Part shown: positions 1-9,100 of the stretch, in pieces
Numbering within the stretch: the stretch's first letter is position 1
How the letters are laid out: every line of letters starts with the position of its first letter
Source of the DNA: Bradyrhizobium sp. CCGB12
GTDB lineage: Bacteria; Pseudomonadota; Alphaproteobacteria; Rhizobiales; Xanthobacteraceae
DNA: 64,000 nt
NCBI RefSeq assembly: GCF_024199845.1
Contig: NZ_JANADO010000001.1
Location: 4,588,001-4,652,000 of the forward strand
Reading direction: 5' to 3'
Made by a program: the position numbers and the translations under genes
The notes under the pieces: model-generated
The model's input: only the letters and a program-made list of their open reading frames with translations
Told to the model about the DNA's origin: nothing
Database searches by the model: none

Positions 1-1625
1 TCACGCCCTTCGCCAATGTCCGCGCAATGCCGACGCACTGGTCGTACGTTGTTCCCGACAGGATCGCGATCAGCCTCAACGATCGCGACGAACGATGGCA
101 CGATACCTACCTGCTCGATCTCGCAACCGGCCAGCGCACGCTAGTTTGGGAAAATCGCCAGGAATTCCATTTTGTCGGGCTCGACTGGCAGCTCAAGCCG
201 CGCCATGCCCACAGCAATGCGTCCGACGGAGGCACACGACTTTGGCGCATCGACGAGGAGAAGGTCACGCATTGGCGCGACGTCCCGTACGAAGCCTATA
301 CGAGCACACGGCTCTGGATGTTCGACGCCGGGGGCAACCACCTCCATATGAGCTCGAGCCTGGAGCACGACAAGTCGGCGCTGCTGCAGATCAACTGGTC
401 CAGCGGAGAAGAGCGCCTCCTGTTCAAAAGCGATCGCGCCGACGTGACGGGAGCCATATTCAACGCCCGGACATTCGAGCCGGAGGCAGTCTGCATCGAT
501 CCTGGTCGGCCGGAATGGACGGCCTTGACGCCTGAGGTTGCAGCCGAGCTCGATCTGATAAGAGCGCAGATCCCCCGTCATGCGTTTTACGTCGAGAGTC
601 AGAGCGACGACGATCGTCGCTGGATCGTGACAAGCCACGCGGCAGAGCAACCGGCCACCTATCATCTGTTCGATCGAGACAGGCAGACTCTCACGGAGCT
701 GTTCACGGCGCGCCCCGAGCTGAAACCTTACCGCCTGGCGCCGATGCACGCTGTGCAAGGCAAGTCGCGCGACGGCCTCACCCTGGTCTCATACCTGACC
801 CTGCCGGCGGATATCGATGGTGACCGCCCGTCTCGGCCGCTGCCGATGGTCCTCATCGTCCACGGTGGTCCGTGGGGCCGCGATATCTATGGCTATCGCC
901 GCGATCACCAATGGCTCGCCGATCGTGGCTACGCCGTCCTCTCCGTCAACTATCGCGGCTCGACGGGCTTTGGCAAGGCGTTCGTCGCCGCCAGCGAAAA
1001 AGAGCATGCGCGAAAGATGCATGACGATCTCATCGACATGGTCGATTGGGCGATCGCCGAGGGAATCGCCCAGAAGGACAAGGTCGCGATCTTCGGCGTG
1101 TCCTACGGCGGACTGGCCTCGTTCATCGGCGCGACTTTCACGCCAGAAGTATTCTGTTGCTCGGTGCCGGTCGTCGGCATCTCCAACCTGCAAACGCTCC
1201 TGGAATCGATGCCCCCCTATTGGGCCGGTTTCGCAGAGTTCATGTTTCGCAGCTACGGCGATCCGCGCACTGAAGAGGGCCGCAAGCTGCTCGCCGAACG
1301 TTCACCGATCAACAAGATCGACAATATCAAGAAGCCCATGCTGATCTTTCATGGCGCCAACGACGTTCGGTGCAAGATCGCGGAGAGCGACACCATCGTT
1401 GCCGCCATGCAGGCCAAGAACATTCCGGTGACCTACATCGTCTATCCCGACGAAGGACACGGATTCCAGAAACCGCCCAATCAGCTCTCCTACATCGCAA
1501 TCGCCGAGGCCTTCTTTGCGCGGCATCTGGGCGGTGCCTGCGAGCCCATTGGCGAGGATTTTGAAGGATCGAGTCACGAGGTTCGCGCTGGGGCCGACAT
1601 CCTGTCCGACCTGGGCGTGGCCTGA
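1..1625 (+). CDS. S9 family (prolyl oligopeptidase-type) peptidase, 5' partial
   Basis: Serine peptidase of the prolyl oligopeptidase/acylaminoacyl peptidase clan, expected to cleave short peptides. The reading frame (first full codon at base 3) is open through the window edge, and the residues before the first ATG at 27 (TPFANVRAM) fit the family's conserved beta-propeller sequence. The real start therefore lies upstream and the ATG at 27 is internal. The N-terminal half is propeller-like (LNDRDERWHD). The C-terminal half is an alpha/beta hydrolase with the full triad: Ser in GVSYGG (codon 1101-1103), Asp in GANDVRC (1362-1364) and His in DEGHGF (1458-1460). It ends 8 bases before the convergent isochorismatase gene. 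No signal peptide can be judged because the N terminus is missing. Confidence 0.9.
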   Translation, partial: TPFANVRAMPTHWSYVVPDRIAISLNDRDERWHDTYLLDLATGQRTLVWENRQEFHFVGLDWQLKPRHAHSNASDGGTRLWRIDEEKVTHWRDVPYEAYTSTRLWMFDAGGNHLHMSSSLEHDKSALLQINWSSGEERLLFKSDRADVTGAIFNARTFEPEAVCIDPGRPEWTALTPEVAAELDLIRAQIPRHAFYVESQSDDDRRWIVTSHAAEQPATYHLFDRDRQTLTELFTARPELKPYRLAPMHAVQGKSRDGLTLVSYLTLPADIDGDRPSRPLPMVLIVHGGPWGRDIYGYRRDHQWLADRGYAVLSVNYRGSTGFGKAFVAASEKEHARKMHDDLIDMVDWAIAEGIAQKDKVAIFGVSYGGLASFIGATFTPEVFCCSVPVVGISNLQTLLESMPPYWAGFAEFMFRSYGDPRTEEGRKLLAERSPINKIDNIKKPMLIFHGANDVRCKIAESDTIVAAMQAKNIPVTYIVYPDEGHGFQKPPNQLSYIAIAEAFFARHLGGACEPIGEDFEGSSHEVRAGADILSDLGVA

Positions 1626-1632
1626 TCCCTCG

Positions 1633-2337
1633 TTACCCCTGTGTGGTCGAAGTCTTCATCGCGTCCAGGACTGCGGCGGACTCGGCGACCCAGCCGAAGA
1701 TGCCGCCCTGGGCCTTGATCATCTTGAGGCCCATCTCGTGAAACTCGGGAAAGTAGGATGCGCAGCCGTCCGCGATGACGACGCAGCGATAGCCGCGGTC
1801 GTTTGCCTCGCGCACGGTGGTGTTGACGCAGACCTCCGTGGTGACGCCGCACACGAGCAGGTTCTCGATGCCGTGTTTCGCCAAGACGTCGCCGAGTTCG
1901 GTGGCGTAGAATGCGCCCTTGCCCGGCTTGTCGATGACGATCTCGCTGTCGAGCGGATAGAGTTCGGGAATAATGTCGTGACCGGCCTCGCCGCGGATGA
2001 GAATGCGTCCCATCGGGCCGGGATCGCCGATGCGAAGGCTCGGCGCGCCGCGCTCGATCTTCGCCGGCGGCGCGTCGGAGAGATCGGGCAGATGGCCTTC
2101 CCGGGTGTGGATCACGAGTATGCCGGTCCCGCGCGCAGCCTCCAGTACCGCGCCGATCGGTTTCACCGCGCGCGCGAGCTGGCTGACGTCGTTGCCGAGC
2201 GTCTCACCGAAACCGCCGGGCTCCATGAAGTCGCGCTGCATGTCGATGATGAGAAGCGCCGTGGAGGGCCAGTCGAGCTTGACCGGCTCGGGCTCGGCGC
2301 TGATGACGCCCAGTGTCGGCTTGGTTGAGTTCGACAT
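1633..2337 (-). CDS. Isochorismatase-family cysteine hydrolase (biuret/ureidoacrylate amidohydrolase-like)
   Basis: A 234-aa hydrolase of the isochorismatase superfamily, which cleaves C-N bonds of amides such as biuret, ureidoacrylate or nicotinamide. The usual triad is visible: Asp32 in [10 protein letters not shown], a Lys in DKPGKG (residues 136-141) and Cys170 in CGVTTEVC. The stretch around HTREGH, GDPGP..RIL.RGE and IIPELYP resembles, from memory, biuret hydrolase BiuH and RutB more than nicotinamidase, but the substrate is inferred. The start at 2337 was chosen because a G-rich run (GGGGGG) sits just upstream; the open frame extends 21 codons further without a better site. Convergent with the S9 peptidase. 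Transcribed alone as far as can be seen. Confidence 0.9.
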   Translation of the reverse strand: MSNSTKPTLGVISAEPEPVKLDWPSTALLIIDMQRDFMEPGGFGETLGNDVSQLARAVKPIGAVLEAARGTGILVIHTREGHLPDLSDAPPAKIERGAPSLRIGDPGPMGRILIRGEAGHDIIPELYPLDSEIVIDKPGKGAFYATELGDVLAKHGIENLLVCGVTTEVCVNTTVREANDRGYRCVVIADGCASYFPEFHEMGLKMIKAQGGIFGWVAESAAVLDAMKTSTTQG

Positions 2338-2548
2338 GATGCCCCCCATCGCGAGAACTCGCTTTGCCAGAAGTTCTGCAAGCACCGTGCCATTGTGCAC
2401 AATTGCGGTGGAACGTGAGCCGCGAGCGAATTCGTTGGGCGTTCAGTAGGTTACGCCGGAGATCGAGGGCGGCTTATTCCCTGTGCGACGGCTTTGCGAC
2501 GTGCACTTGCTTAAAGGATGAGCGCTCTCGCGTCGTCATTCCGGGGCG

Positions 2549-3502
2549 CTATCGCCCCGTCCCATACAGCAGCCGATACTCGTCCTCATAGGACGCGTAT
2601 GAATCCTTCAGCGTCGCCATGTTCAGCAGCATGGTCGCGACCATCGTGCCCGCCTTGTCGAACACGCGCGTCTTCACCCAGGCGCTTTCAGTGCGCCGGC
2701 TGCCGGAGAGCGCGACCACCTCGCGTTCGACTTCGTAGTCTTCGTCGACGAAGAGCGGGCCCTTCACCAGCCTGATCTCCTGATCGGCGAACAGGCCGAC
2801 CGCCGGTCCCTTGGCCGGCAGCGGATCGTCCTTGGAGCGATACTGGAACAGCACGCTCAGCATCTCCATCGGGATGATGGGCTTGCGCCAGGGATTGTCG
2901 GCGCCCGAATAATACGGCGAGCTCTCTGTGATGACGGCGAGCTTTTGCCGGAGGGAGAACGGATAGAGGTCGCCCATGGTCTGGTCGAAGGCCATGCGGA
3001 CCGACTGCCGCCTGCTGGTCTGGGCAACTTTCACGTCGCGCAGGATCACGGGATCGGCGAGCGGCTTGAGCTCGGCAAGACGCGCTTCCAGCGCGGTCGC
3101 TACGTGCGGCTCGCCGACCGAGGCCGTGCCGCGCAGCACCTCCGTGCCGTCGCGCTTGACCATCTGGACCTGGCACTGGCTCGTGCCGGGCAGAGGCTTC
3201 GACAGGATCGCCTGCACCTCCTCCCCCTCATAGCAGACGCTGCGGTAATGCGCGGAGAGGCATCCCGTCTCGAACCAGGCCCGTCCCCACAGCCGCGCGC
3301 CGAGCGGTGCGAACTGGCTGAAATGCGTGGGCCCCTCGATCGTGCCGCCCTTGAAGCCGAGCTTCTGCGCGGTGGCGTCGTCGTGGATCGAGGCGTGCGC
3401 ATCGTAGGTCTGCGCCTGCAGCATCTGGCGCGGCTGACGCCACGGTCCGATCAGCGCCTCGGCCGTTTCCGTGATCTCGGTGTCGAATGCGTTCGCAGTC
3501 AT
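2549..3502 (-). CDS. Conserved hypothetical protein, possibly hotdog-type
   Basis: A 317-aa cytosolic protein with no signal peptide or membrane segment. The N-terminal part (Gly-rich GGTIEGPTHFSQFAPLG near residue 50, then a hydrophobic strand region) and the C-terminal part (GPLFVDEDYEVEREVV) look like two hotdog halves, as in MaoC/FAS1-type hydratase-like proteins, but I do not recognise catalytic residues and give no function. The ATG at 3502 has a GGAGAG site 5 bases upstream and is preferred over a GTG 12 bases earlier. It is divergent from the indolepyruvate oxidoreductase gene at 3678, with 175 bases between that must hold both promoters. A short hairpin (2543-2558, 6-bp GC stem) overlaps its stop codon. 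Confidence 0.75.
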   Translation of the reverse strand: MTANAFDTEITETAEALIGPWRQPRQMLQAQTYDAHASIHDDATAQKLGFKGGTIEGPTHFSQFAPLGARLWGRAWFETGCLSAHYRSVCYEGEEVQAILSKPLPGTSQCQVQMVKRDGTEVLRGTASVGEPHVATALEARLAELKPLADPVILRDVKVAQTSRRQSVRMAFDQTMGDLYPFSLRQKLAVITESSPYYSGADNPWRKPIIPMEMLSVLFQYRSKDDPLPAKGPAVGLFADQEIRLVKGPLFVDEDYEVEREVVALSGSRRTESAWVKTRVFDKAGTMVATMLLNMATLKDSYASYEDEYRLLYGTGR

Positions 3503-3677
3503 GGTGCTCTCCACTGGAAGCCATGACTAGCAGGAGCGCCACGGATGCGGCCAGCGATATTGACTTCGTCGTTGCATGCTTTTGACTGTCACAATTCGCG
3601 TCGCGCAGCCGCAAACCCTCCCGCAGCGCAAACCCCAAATAGAATAAACGCCCGAACCAGAGCCGAGGACTTCCGAA

Positions 3678-6600
3678 ATGACGCTGATGCAGGTCGAGCT
3701 GGACGACAAATACCGGCTCGAATCGAAGCGGATCTTCCTGTCCGGAACGCAGGCCCTGGTCCGCTTGCCCATGTTGCAGCGCGAACGCGACCGACTTCAG
3801 GGCCTCAACACCGGCGGTTTCATCTCGGGCTATCGCGGCTCCCCGCTCGGCATGTACGACCACGCGTTGTGGCGTGCCAAATCGCACCTCCAGCAGCACG
3901 ACATCGCCTTCGTCCCCGGCCTGAATGAGGATCTCGCGGCGACAGCCGTCTGGGGCAGCCAGCAGGTCGGCCTGTTTCCCGGTGCCAAGGTCGATGGCGT
4001 GTTCGGCATCTGGTACGGCAAGGGCCCCGGCGTCGACCGCTCGGTGGATGCACTCAAACATGCCAATGCGGCCGGCACCTCGCTCAATGGCGGCGTGCTG
4101 GCGCTCGCGGGTGACGACCACGGCTGCCAGTCCTCGACGCTGGCGCACCAGAGCGAGCAGGTGTTCGCGGCCGCGCTGATCCCCGTGATCAATCCCGCAA
4201 CGCTCCAGGACTATCTCGATCTCGGCCTCTATGGCTTTGCGCTGTCCCGCTTCTCTGGTTGCTGGGTCGGCTTCAAGGCGATCAGCGAGACCGTCGAGAG
4301 CTCGGCCTCGATCTACAGCGATCCCGAACGCATCCAGATCAGGCTCCCCGATGATTTCGAGATGCCGCCCGGCGGCCTCAACATCCGCTGGCCTGACCCG
4401 CCGCTGGAAGCGGAGCGCCGCCTGTTCGGCCCGAAGATGGCGGCCGTGCAGGCTTTTGCCCGCGCCAACCAGCTCGACCGCATCGTGCTCGACTCCAAGC
4501 CGGCGCGGCTCGGCATCGTCGCGACCGGCAAGGCCTATCTCGATCTGCGCCAGGCGCTCGCCGACTTGGGGATCACCGACAAGGACGCGCAGGATCTCGG
4601 CTTGCGCATCTACAAGGTGGCGATGACCTGGCCGCTGGAGGAAAGCGGCGCGAAACGTTTCGCTGAAGGTCTTCAGGATGTGCTTGTCGTCGAGGAGAAG
4701 CGCGGCTTCATCGAAGACCAGCTCATGCGCATCCTCTACAATATCGATGCGTCCAGGCGCCCGACCGTCACGGGCAAGCGCGACGAGCGCGGCGCGCCGC
4801 TGCTGCCGAGCGAGGGCGAGTTGACGCCGACCATCGTCGCGGGCGCATTGGTGGCGCGCTTGCGCAAGCTCGGTCATCACAGCCCGGTGCTGGAGCAGCG
4901 GCTGGCGCGGCTAGAGGCTTTCGACAATCCTCTCACCACCAGCACGCAGATCAAGCTCGCGCGAACGCCGTTTTTCTGCTCGGGCTGCCCGCACAACACC
5001 TCGACGCGCGTGCCCGAGGGCAGCCGCGCCATGGCCGGCATCGGCTGCCACGGCATGGCCCTGAGCATGCCGACCCGGCGCACCGATCTGATCTCGCACA
5101 TGGGTGCCGAGGGTGTGAACTGGATCGGCCAGTCGCCCTTCACCACCGAGACGCATATCTTTCAAAACCTTGGCGACGGCACCTATACCCACTCCGGCCT
5201 TCTGGCGCTGCGCGCCGCGTCCGCCGCCGGCATCAACATCACCTACAAGATCCTCTACAACGACGCCGTCGCGATGACCGGCGGCCAGCCCGCCGAAGGC
5301 GCCTTCAACGTCGCGCAGATCGCGCATCAGGTCTGGGCCGAGGGCGTGAAGCGGCTTGCGATCGTCTCGGACGATCCGAGCAAGTACCCGCAAGGCAACT
5401 ACTTCCCGCAAGGCGCGACCATCCATCATCGCCGCGAGCTCGATGCCGTGCAGCGCGAGCTGCGCGACATCAAGGGCCTCACCGTCGTCATCTACGATCA
5501 GACCTGCGCCGCGGAAAAGCGCCGCCGCCGCAAGCGGGGGCTTTATCCCGATCCCGCAAAGCGCGCCTTCATCAACGAGCTCGTCTGCGAAGGCTGCGGC
5601 GACTGCTCGCAGGCCTCCAACTGCGTCTCGGTGCAACCGCTGGAAACCGAGTTCGGCCGCAAGCGCCAGATCGACCAGTCGAACTGCAACAAGGACTTTT
5701 CCTGCGTCGAGGGTTTTTGCCCGAGTTTTGTGACCGTGCATGGTGGTTCGCTGAAGCGCATGAAGACCTCGGCGGTGGACTCGGGTCAACTGTTCGCCGA
5801 TTTGCCGCTGCCGCCCGCGCGTGAGCTCGACGGCCCCTACAACATCCTCGTCACCGGCATCGGCGGCACCGGCGTCATCACCATCGGTGCCCTGCTCGGC
5901 ATGGCCGCCCATGTCGACGGCCGCGGCTGCTCGGCGCTGGACTTCACCGGCCTGTCGCAGAAGAACGGCGCGGTGATGAGCCATGTCCGCATCGCGCCGA
6001 AGCCGGAAGATATCTCGGCGGTCCGCATCACCACCGGCGGCGCCGACGTCATCCTGGGCTGCGACATGATCGTCTCGGCCGGCCCGACCGCTCTCAGCCG
6101 CGCCGAGCGCGGCGTGACCAGGGCCTACATCAATGCCGACCTGCAGCCGACCGCGAGCTTCGTGCAAAACCCCGATCTCGATTTCGAGATGGGCACGATG
6201 CAGACGGTGCTGCGCGACGCCGTCGGGGACAAGAACCTCGACATCATCGACGCGACCGGTATTGCCGCGGCGCTGATGGGCGACAGCATCGCCACCAATC
6301 CCTTCATGCTCGGCTTTGCCTTCCAGAAGGGCGCGATCCCGCTGTCGCTCGAAGCTCTGCTCCGCGCCATCGAGATCAACGGCGCCGCAATCGAGATGAA
6401 CAAGCTCGCCTTCACCTGGGGTCGCCTCGCCGCCCACGACATGTCGCGGGTGCGCAGCGTGCTGCAGTTCAAGAACAGGGCGACCGCGCCGACCAAGTCG
6501 CTGGACGACATCATCGCGACCCGTGCTGAGTTCCTGACGGGCTATCAGGACAAGGCGTACGCGGATCGCTACCTCGCGGCAATCGCCAAGGTGCGCAAGG

Positions 6601-7154
6601 CGGAGAGCGCGGCTTCGCCCGCATCCACGGAGCTGACCGAGGCCGTCGCGAAAAACCTGTTCAAGCTGATGTCCTACAAGGACGAGTACGAGGTCGCACG
6701 GCTCTACACCGACGGCAGCTTTGCGAAAAAGGTGTCGGAAAAATTCGACGGCGACTTCACGCTGAAGTACCACCTCGCGCCACCGATCTTCGCGAAGCGC
6801 GACAAGACAACGGGCCGGCTCCAGAAGCAGGAATTCGGCGGCTGGATGATCCACGCCTTCCGCGTTCTCGCCAAGCTCAAGTTCCTGCGCGGCAGCGCAT
6901 TCGATCCGTTCGGCCGCACCGAGGAACGCCGGACCGAGCGGAAGCTGGTCGCGGATTATCTCGGCATGATCGACCAGCGGATGGTCAGGCTGAAGGCGGA
7001 GCAGATTCCATTGCTGGCGCGCGTCGCGCGCGTGCCCGAGACCATCCGCGGCTTCGGTCACGTCAAGGAAGCCAACATCAAGCTGGCGGCGGCGGAGAGC
7101 GCGCGGCTCGAAGCGGAGCTGGAGAACAGCCGCTTCGCCGCGGCGGCGGAGTAG
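3678..7154 (+). CDS. Indolepyruvate ferredoxin oxidoreductase family protein (fused alpha, ferredoxin and gamma modules)
   Basis: A 1158-aa 2-oxoacid:ferredoxin oxidoreductase in which IorA- and IorB-like parts are fused. This family oxidatively decarboxylates aryl or branched 2-oxoacids to acyl-CoA with ThDP and iron-sulfur clusters. Order: an N-terminal pyruvate-oxidoreductase-type domain (from GYRGSPLG, about residue 54), a ThDP-binding part with SGCPHNTSTR (about 436) and IGCHGM, a Cys-rich segment CEGCGDCSQASNC plus CNKDFSCVEGFC (about 637-690) for clusters, a Rossmann-like gamma part beginning GIGGTGV (about 727), and a C-terminal conserved tail. The length is typical of the alpha/betaproteobacterial fusion. 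The start at 3678 has GAGG about 11 bases upstream; an internal ATG at 3687 is also possible. Cytosolic. Confidence 0.92.
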   Translation: MTLMQVELDDKYRLESKRIFLSGTQALVRLPMLQRERDRLQGLNTGGFISGYRGSPLGMYDHALWRAKSHLQQHDIAFVPGLNEDLAATAVWGSQQVGLFPGAKVDGVFGIWYGKGPGVDRSVDALKHANAAGTSLNGGVLALAGDDHGCQSSTLAHQSEQVFAAALIPVINPATLQDYLDLGLYGFALSRFSGCWVGFKAISETVESSASIYSDPERIQIRLPDDFEMPPGGLNIRWPDPPLEAERRLFGPKMAAVQAFARANQLDRIVLDSKPARLGIVATGKAYLDLRQALADLGITDKDAQDLGLRIYKVAMTWPLEESGAKRFAEGLQDVLVVEEKRGFIEDQLMRILYNIDASRRPTVTGKRDERGAPLLPSEGELTPTIVAGALVARLRKLGHHSPVLEQRLARLEAFDNPLTTSTQIKLARTPFFCSGCPHNTSTRVPEGSRAMAGIGCHGMALSMPTRRTDLISHMGAEGVNWIGQSPFTTETHIFQNLGDGTYTHSGLLALRAASAAGINITYKILYNDAVAMTGGQPAEGAFNVAQIAHQVWAEGVKRLAIVSDDPSKYPQGNYFPQGATIHHRRELDAVQRELRDIKGLTVVIYDQTCAAEKRRRRKRGLYPDPAKRAFINELVCEGCGDCSQASNCVSVQPLETEFGRKRQIDQSNCNKDFSCVEGFCPSFVTVHGGSLKRMKTSAVDSGQLFADLPLPPARELDGPYNILVTGIGGTGVITIGALLGMAAHVDGRGCSALDFTGLSQKNGAVMSHVRIAPKPEDISAVRITTGGADVILGCDMIVSAGPTALSRAERGVTRAYINADLQPTASFVQNPDLDFEMGTMQTVLRDAVGDKNLDIIDATGIAAALMGDSIATNPFMLGFAFQKGAIPLSLEALLRAIEINGAAIEMNKLAFTWGRLAAHDMSRVRSVLQFKNRATAPTKSLDDIIATRAEFLTGYQDKAYADRYLAAIAKVRKAESAASPASTELTEAVAKNLFKLMSYKDEYEVARLYTDGSFAKKVSEKFDGDFTLKYHLAPPIFAKRDKTTGRLQKQEFGGWMIHAFRVLAKLKFLRGSAFDPFGRTEERRTERKLVADYLGMIDQRMVRLKAEQIPLLARVARVPETIRGFGHVKEANIKLAAAESARLEAELENSRFAAAAE

Positions 7155-7178
7155 CAGTTAGAGACCGCGCTCTATCCA

Positions 7179-7296
7179 CGTCATTGCGAGGAGCTCGCGA
7201 CAAAATTGCGAAGCAATTTTGCGCTGATGCGACGAAGCAATCCAGACTGCCTCCGCGGAGGGATTTCTGGATTGCTTCGCTACGCTCGCAATGACG
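7179..7296. repeat. Intergenic inverted repeat, family C (CGTCATTGCGAG type)
   Basis: The element begins CGTCATTGCGAGG and ends CTCGCAATGACG, so its ends are inverted copies. Inside, GCAATCCAGA and TCTGGATTGC form a second inverted pair, and AAAATTGCGAAGCAATTTT is a third small palindrome. Transcribed RNA would fold into a long cruciform-like structure. It lies between the convergent ends of the oxidoreductase and the flavoprotein genes, where it could act as a bidirectional transcription barrier. Elements with this sequence are known to me as a frequent Bradyrhizobium intergenic repeat. Confidence 0.85.
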
Positions 7297-7317
7297 GGGA
7301 TAGAGCGGGGGCTACAA

Positions 7318-9042
7318 TCAGACAGCCGTCTTCGCGGCGGTTGGCGCCATTGCCGCCCCCTCCGCCAAATGACGCCCCGCGATATAGCCGAACGTCAGCG
7401 CCGGCCCGAGCGTGATGCCCGGCCCCGGATAGTTCCCATTCATGATCGAGGCCATGTCGTTGCCGCAGGCATAGAGGCCCGTGATCGGCGTGCCGTCCTC
7501 GCGCAGCACGCGCGCCTGTGCATCGACCTTCATGCCGATCGCCGTGCCGAGATCGGCCGGATGGATGCGCATCGCGAAAAACGGCGCGCGAGTGATCGGC
7601 GCAACGCATGGATTTGGCTTGTGTCCGGCATCGCCGAGGTGGCGCTGGTAGATGGTGCTGCCGCGACCGAATTCGCCATCGCGGCCCTCCTTCGCATCCG
7701 CATTGTAGCGCGCGACCGTCGCCGCGAGCGTCGGCGGCTTGATGCCGATCCTCGCCGCAAGCTGCGCAATGTCTGGCGCCTCGACCAGCTCACCGCTTGT
7801 CACATAGCGCCGATAGCTACGCGTGAAGGGCTTGATGCGGCCAAGGCCATAGCTCCAGAGAAACGGGCGGTCGCAGATCAGGTAGAACGGCCGGTCCCGC
7901 TCGTCATTGCCGTCGCGCAGCATCGCGAGCACGAACTCGTGGTAGGACAGCGCTTCGTTGACGAAGCGCCTGCCTGCTTCATTGACGGCGATCACGCCGG
8001 GCTTGGCGCGATCGGTCACCGTGTGCGGAAACACGCCACGGGTGCCGTCGGCCCGGCGGAACAGCGACGCCGGCACCCAATAGGCCGGGCTCGTCGCGTC
8101 CGTATTGAGCGCTGCCCCAGCCGTCATCGCAAGCCGAAGCCCGTCGCCTGCCCCTGATGTGTTGGTCGCCGAGATCAACCCGGCGCCGGCCGGGAAGAAG
8201 CGTTTGCGCAGGCTCGCATCGTGCGAGAAGCCGCCGGTGGCGAGCACCACGCCGCGCCGCGACGCGATCAGGCGATCGCGGGAACCGTGGCGGATCACCA
8301 CACCGGCGACGCGATCGCCTTGCATCGACAAGTCCTCGACATCGGCGCTGAAGAGGATCTCGACCTGGCGCGCCAATAGCGAGGCATAGAGCCGCGCAGC
8401 GAGCGCATTGCCGAGATGCAGCGTCGTGCCGCGCGGCGCGCGCAAGCGCTGCCACGCATACGCGGAGACGAGACGTGCGGTGCGCAGTGTCGAGCGCAGC
8501 GATTTTCCGGCCCGGCGCAAATGCGGGATGTCGAGGCGGTTGACCATCATCCCGCCGAACAGCGTGAACTCCGGCAGCGGTGCCCGCAAACGCGCGAAAG
8601 CCTTGCCCAGCCGCGTGCCGTTGAAAGCGACCGGCTCCAGCACGCGGCCGCCCGCCGTCGCACCCAGCCGCTCCGGATAATAATCCGGATAGGCTTTCAC
8701 CGGCTGGAGCCGCACCTCGGTGTTGGCTTCGAGATAGGCGATCGCCTCCGGTCCGCGCGCGAGGAAGGCGGCGCGCAGGCTGGCATTGGCAGGCTCGGGC
8801 ACCGTGCTCGACAGATACTGCACGGCATCCGTGATGCTGTCGGACAGTCCCGCCTCTTTCATCCTGGCATTGGCGGGAATCCAGACCATGCCGCCGGACC
8901 ATGCGGTGGTGCCGCCGACGAAGGCGGTCTTCTCGATCACCAGCACGCGCAGGCCTTCGGCCGCGGCCACTGCCGCCGCCGTCATGCCACCGGCACCGGC
9001 GCCGATGACGATGACGTCGTAGGTCTCATGCGCCGGCATCAT
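7318..9042 (-). CDS. FAD-dependent oxidoreductase, 3-ketosteroid dehydrogenase/fumarate reductase flavoprotein-like
   Basis: A 574-aa flavoprotein of the succinate dehydrogenase/fumarate reductase family, in the branch that includes 3-ketosteroid-1-dehydrogenase. The N terminus has the dinucleotide motif VIGAGAGGM followed by IEKTAFVGGTTAWSGG (about residues 37-52), which matches the KstD-type GGxTxxSGG segment. A second FAD contact, TGLYACGNDMASIMNG, lies near the C terminus (about 520-535), followed by GPALTFGYIAGRH. No Tat signal or flavocytochrome domain is present, so it is probably soluble. The substrate is unknown; KstD-like proteins also act on non-steroid cyclic ketones. Two adjacent ATGs (9042 and 9039) are possible starts, with GGAAG about 9 bases upstream of the first. 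Confidence 0.88.
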   Translation of the reverse strand: MMPAHETYDVIVIGAGAGGMTAAAVAAAEGLRVLVIEKTAFVGGTTAWSGGMVWIPANARMKEAGLSDSITDAVQYLSSTVPEPANASLRAAFLARGPEAIAYLEANTEVRLQPVKAYPDYYPERLGATAGGRVLEPVAFNGTRLGKAFARLRAPLPEFTLFGGMMVNRLDIPHLRRAGKSLRSTLRTARLVSAYAWQRLRAPRGTTLHLGNALAARLYASLLARQVEILFSADVEDLSMQGDRVAGVVIRHGSRDRLIASRRGVVLATGGFSHDASLRKRFFPAGAGLISATNTSGAGDGLRLAMTAGAALNTDATSPAYWVPASLFRRADGTRGVFPHTVTDRAKPGVIAVNEAGRRFVNEALSYHEFVLAMLRDGNDERDRPFYLICDRPFLWSYGLGRIKPFTRSYRRYVTSGELVEAPDIAQLAARIGIKPPTLAATVARYNADAKEGRDGEFGRGSTIYQRHLGDAGHKPNPCVAPITRAPFFAMRIHPADLGTAIGMKVDAQARVLREDGTPITGLYACGNDMASIMNGNYPGPGITLGPALTFGYIAGRHLAEGAAMAPTAAKTAV

Positions 9043-9100
9043 GCGGCAGGCTTCCGAAGGCGAGGCATGACACCGTCATACCCCGCCCGCTGGCCCGCAG

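Noticed and set aside
2543..2558. Six-bp GC hairpin GGGGCG-CTAT-CGCCCC at the end of the hotdog-type gene
   Set aside because: No T-run on either strand and it overlaps the stop codon; too weak to call a terminator.
3228..7061. Long open frames on the minus strand opposite the indolepyruvate oxidoreductase gene (550 and 716 codons)
   Set aside because: Their translations are rich in Arg, His, Gly and Asp without domains, and follow the third-base GC bias of the plus-strand gene. They are antisense artefacts of high GC content.
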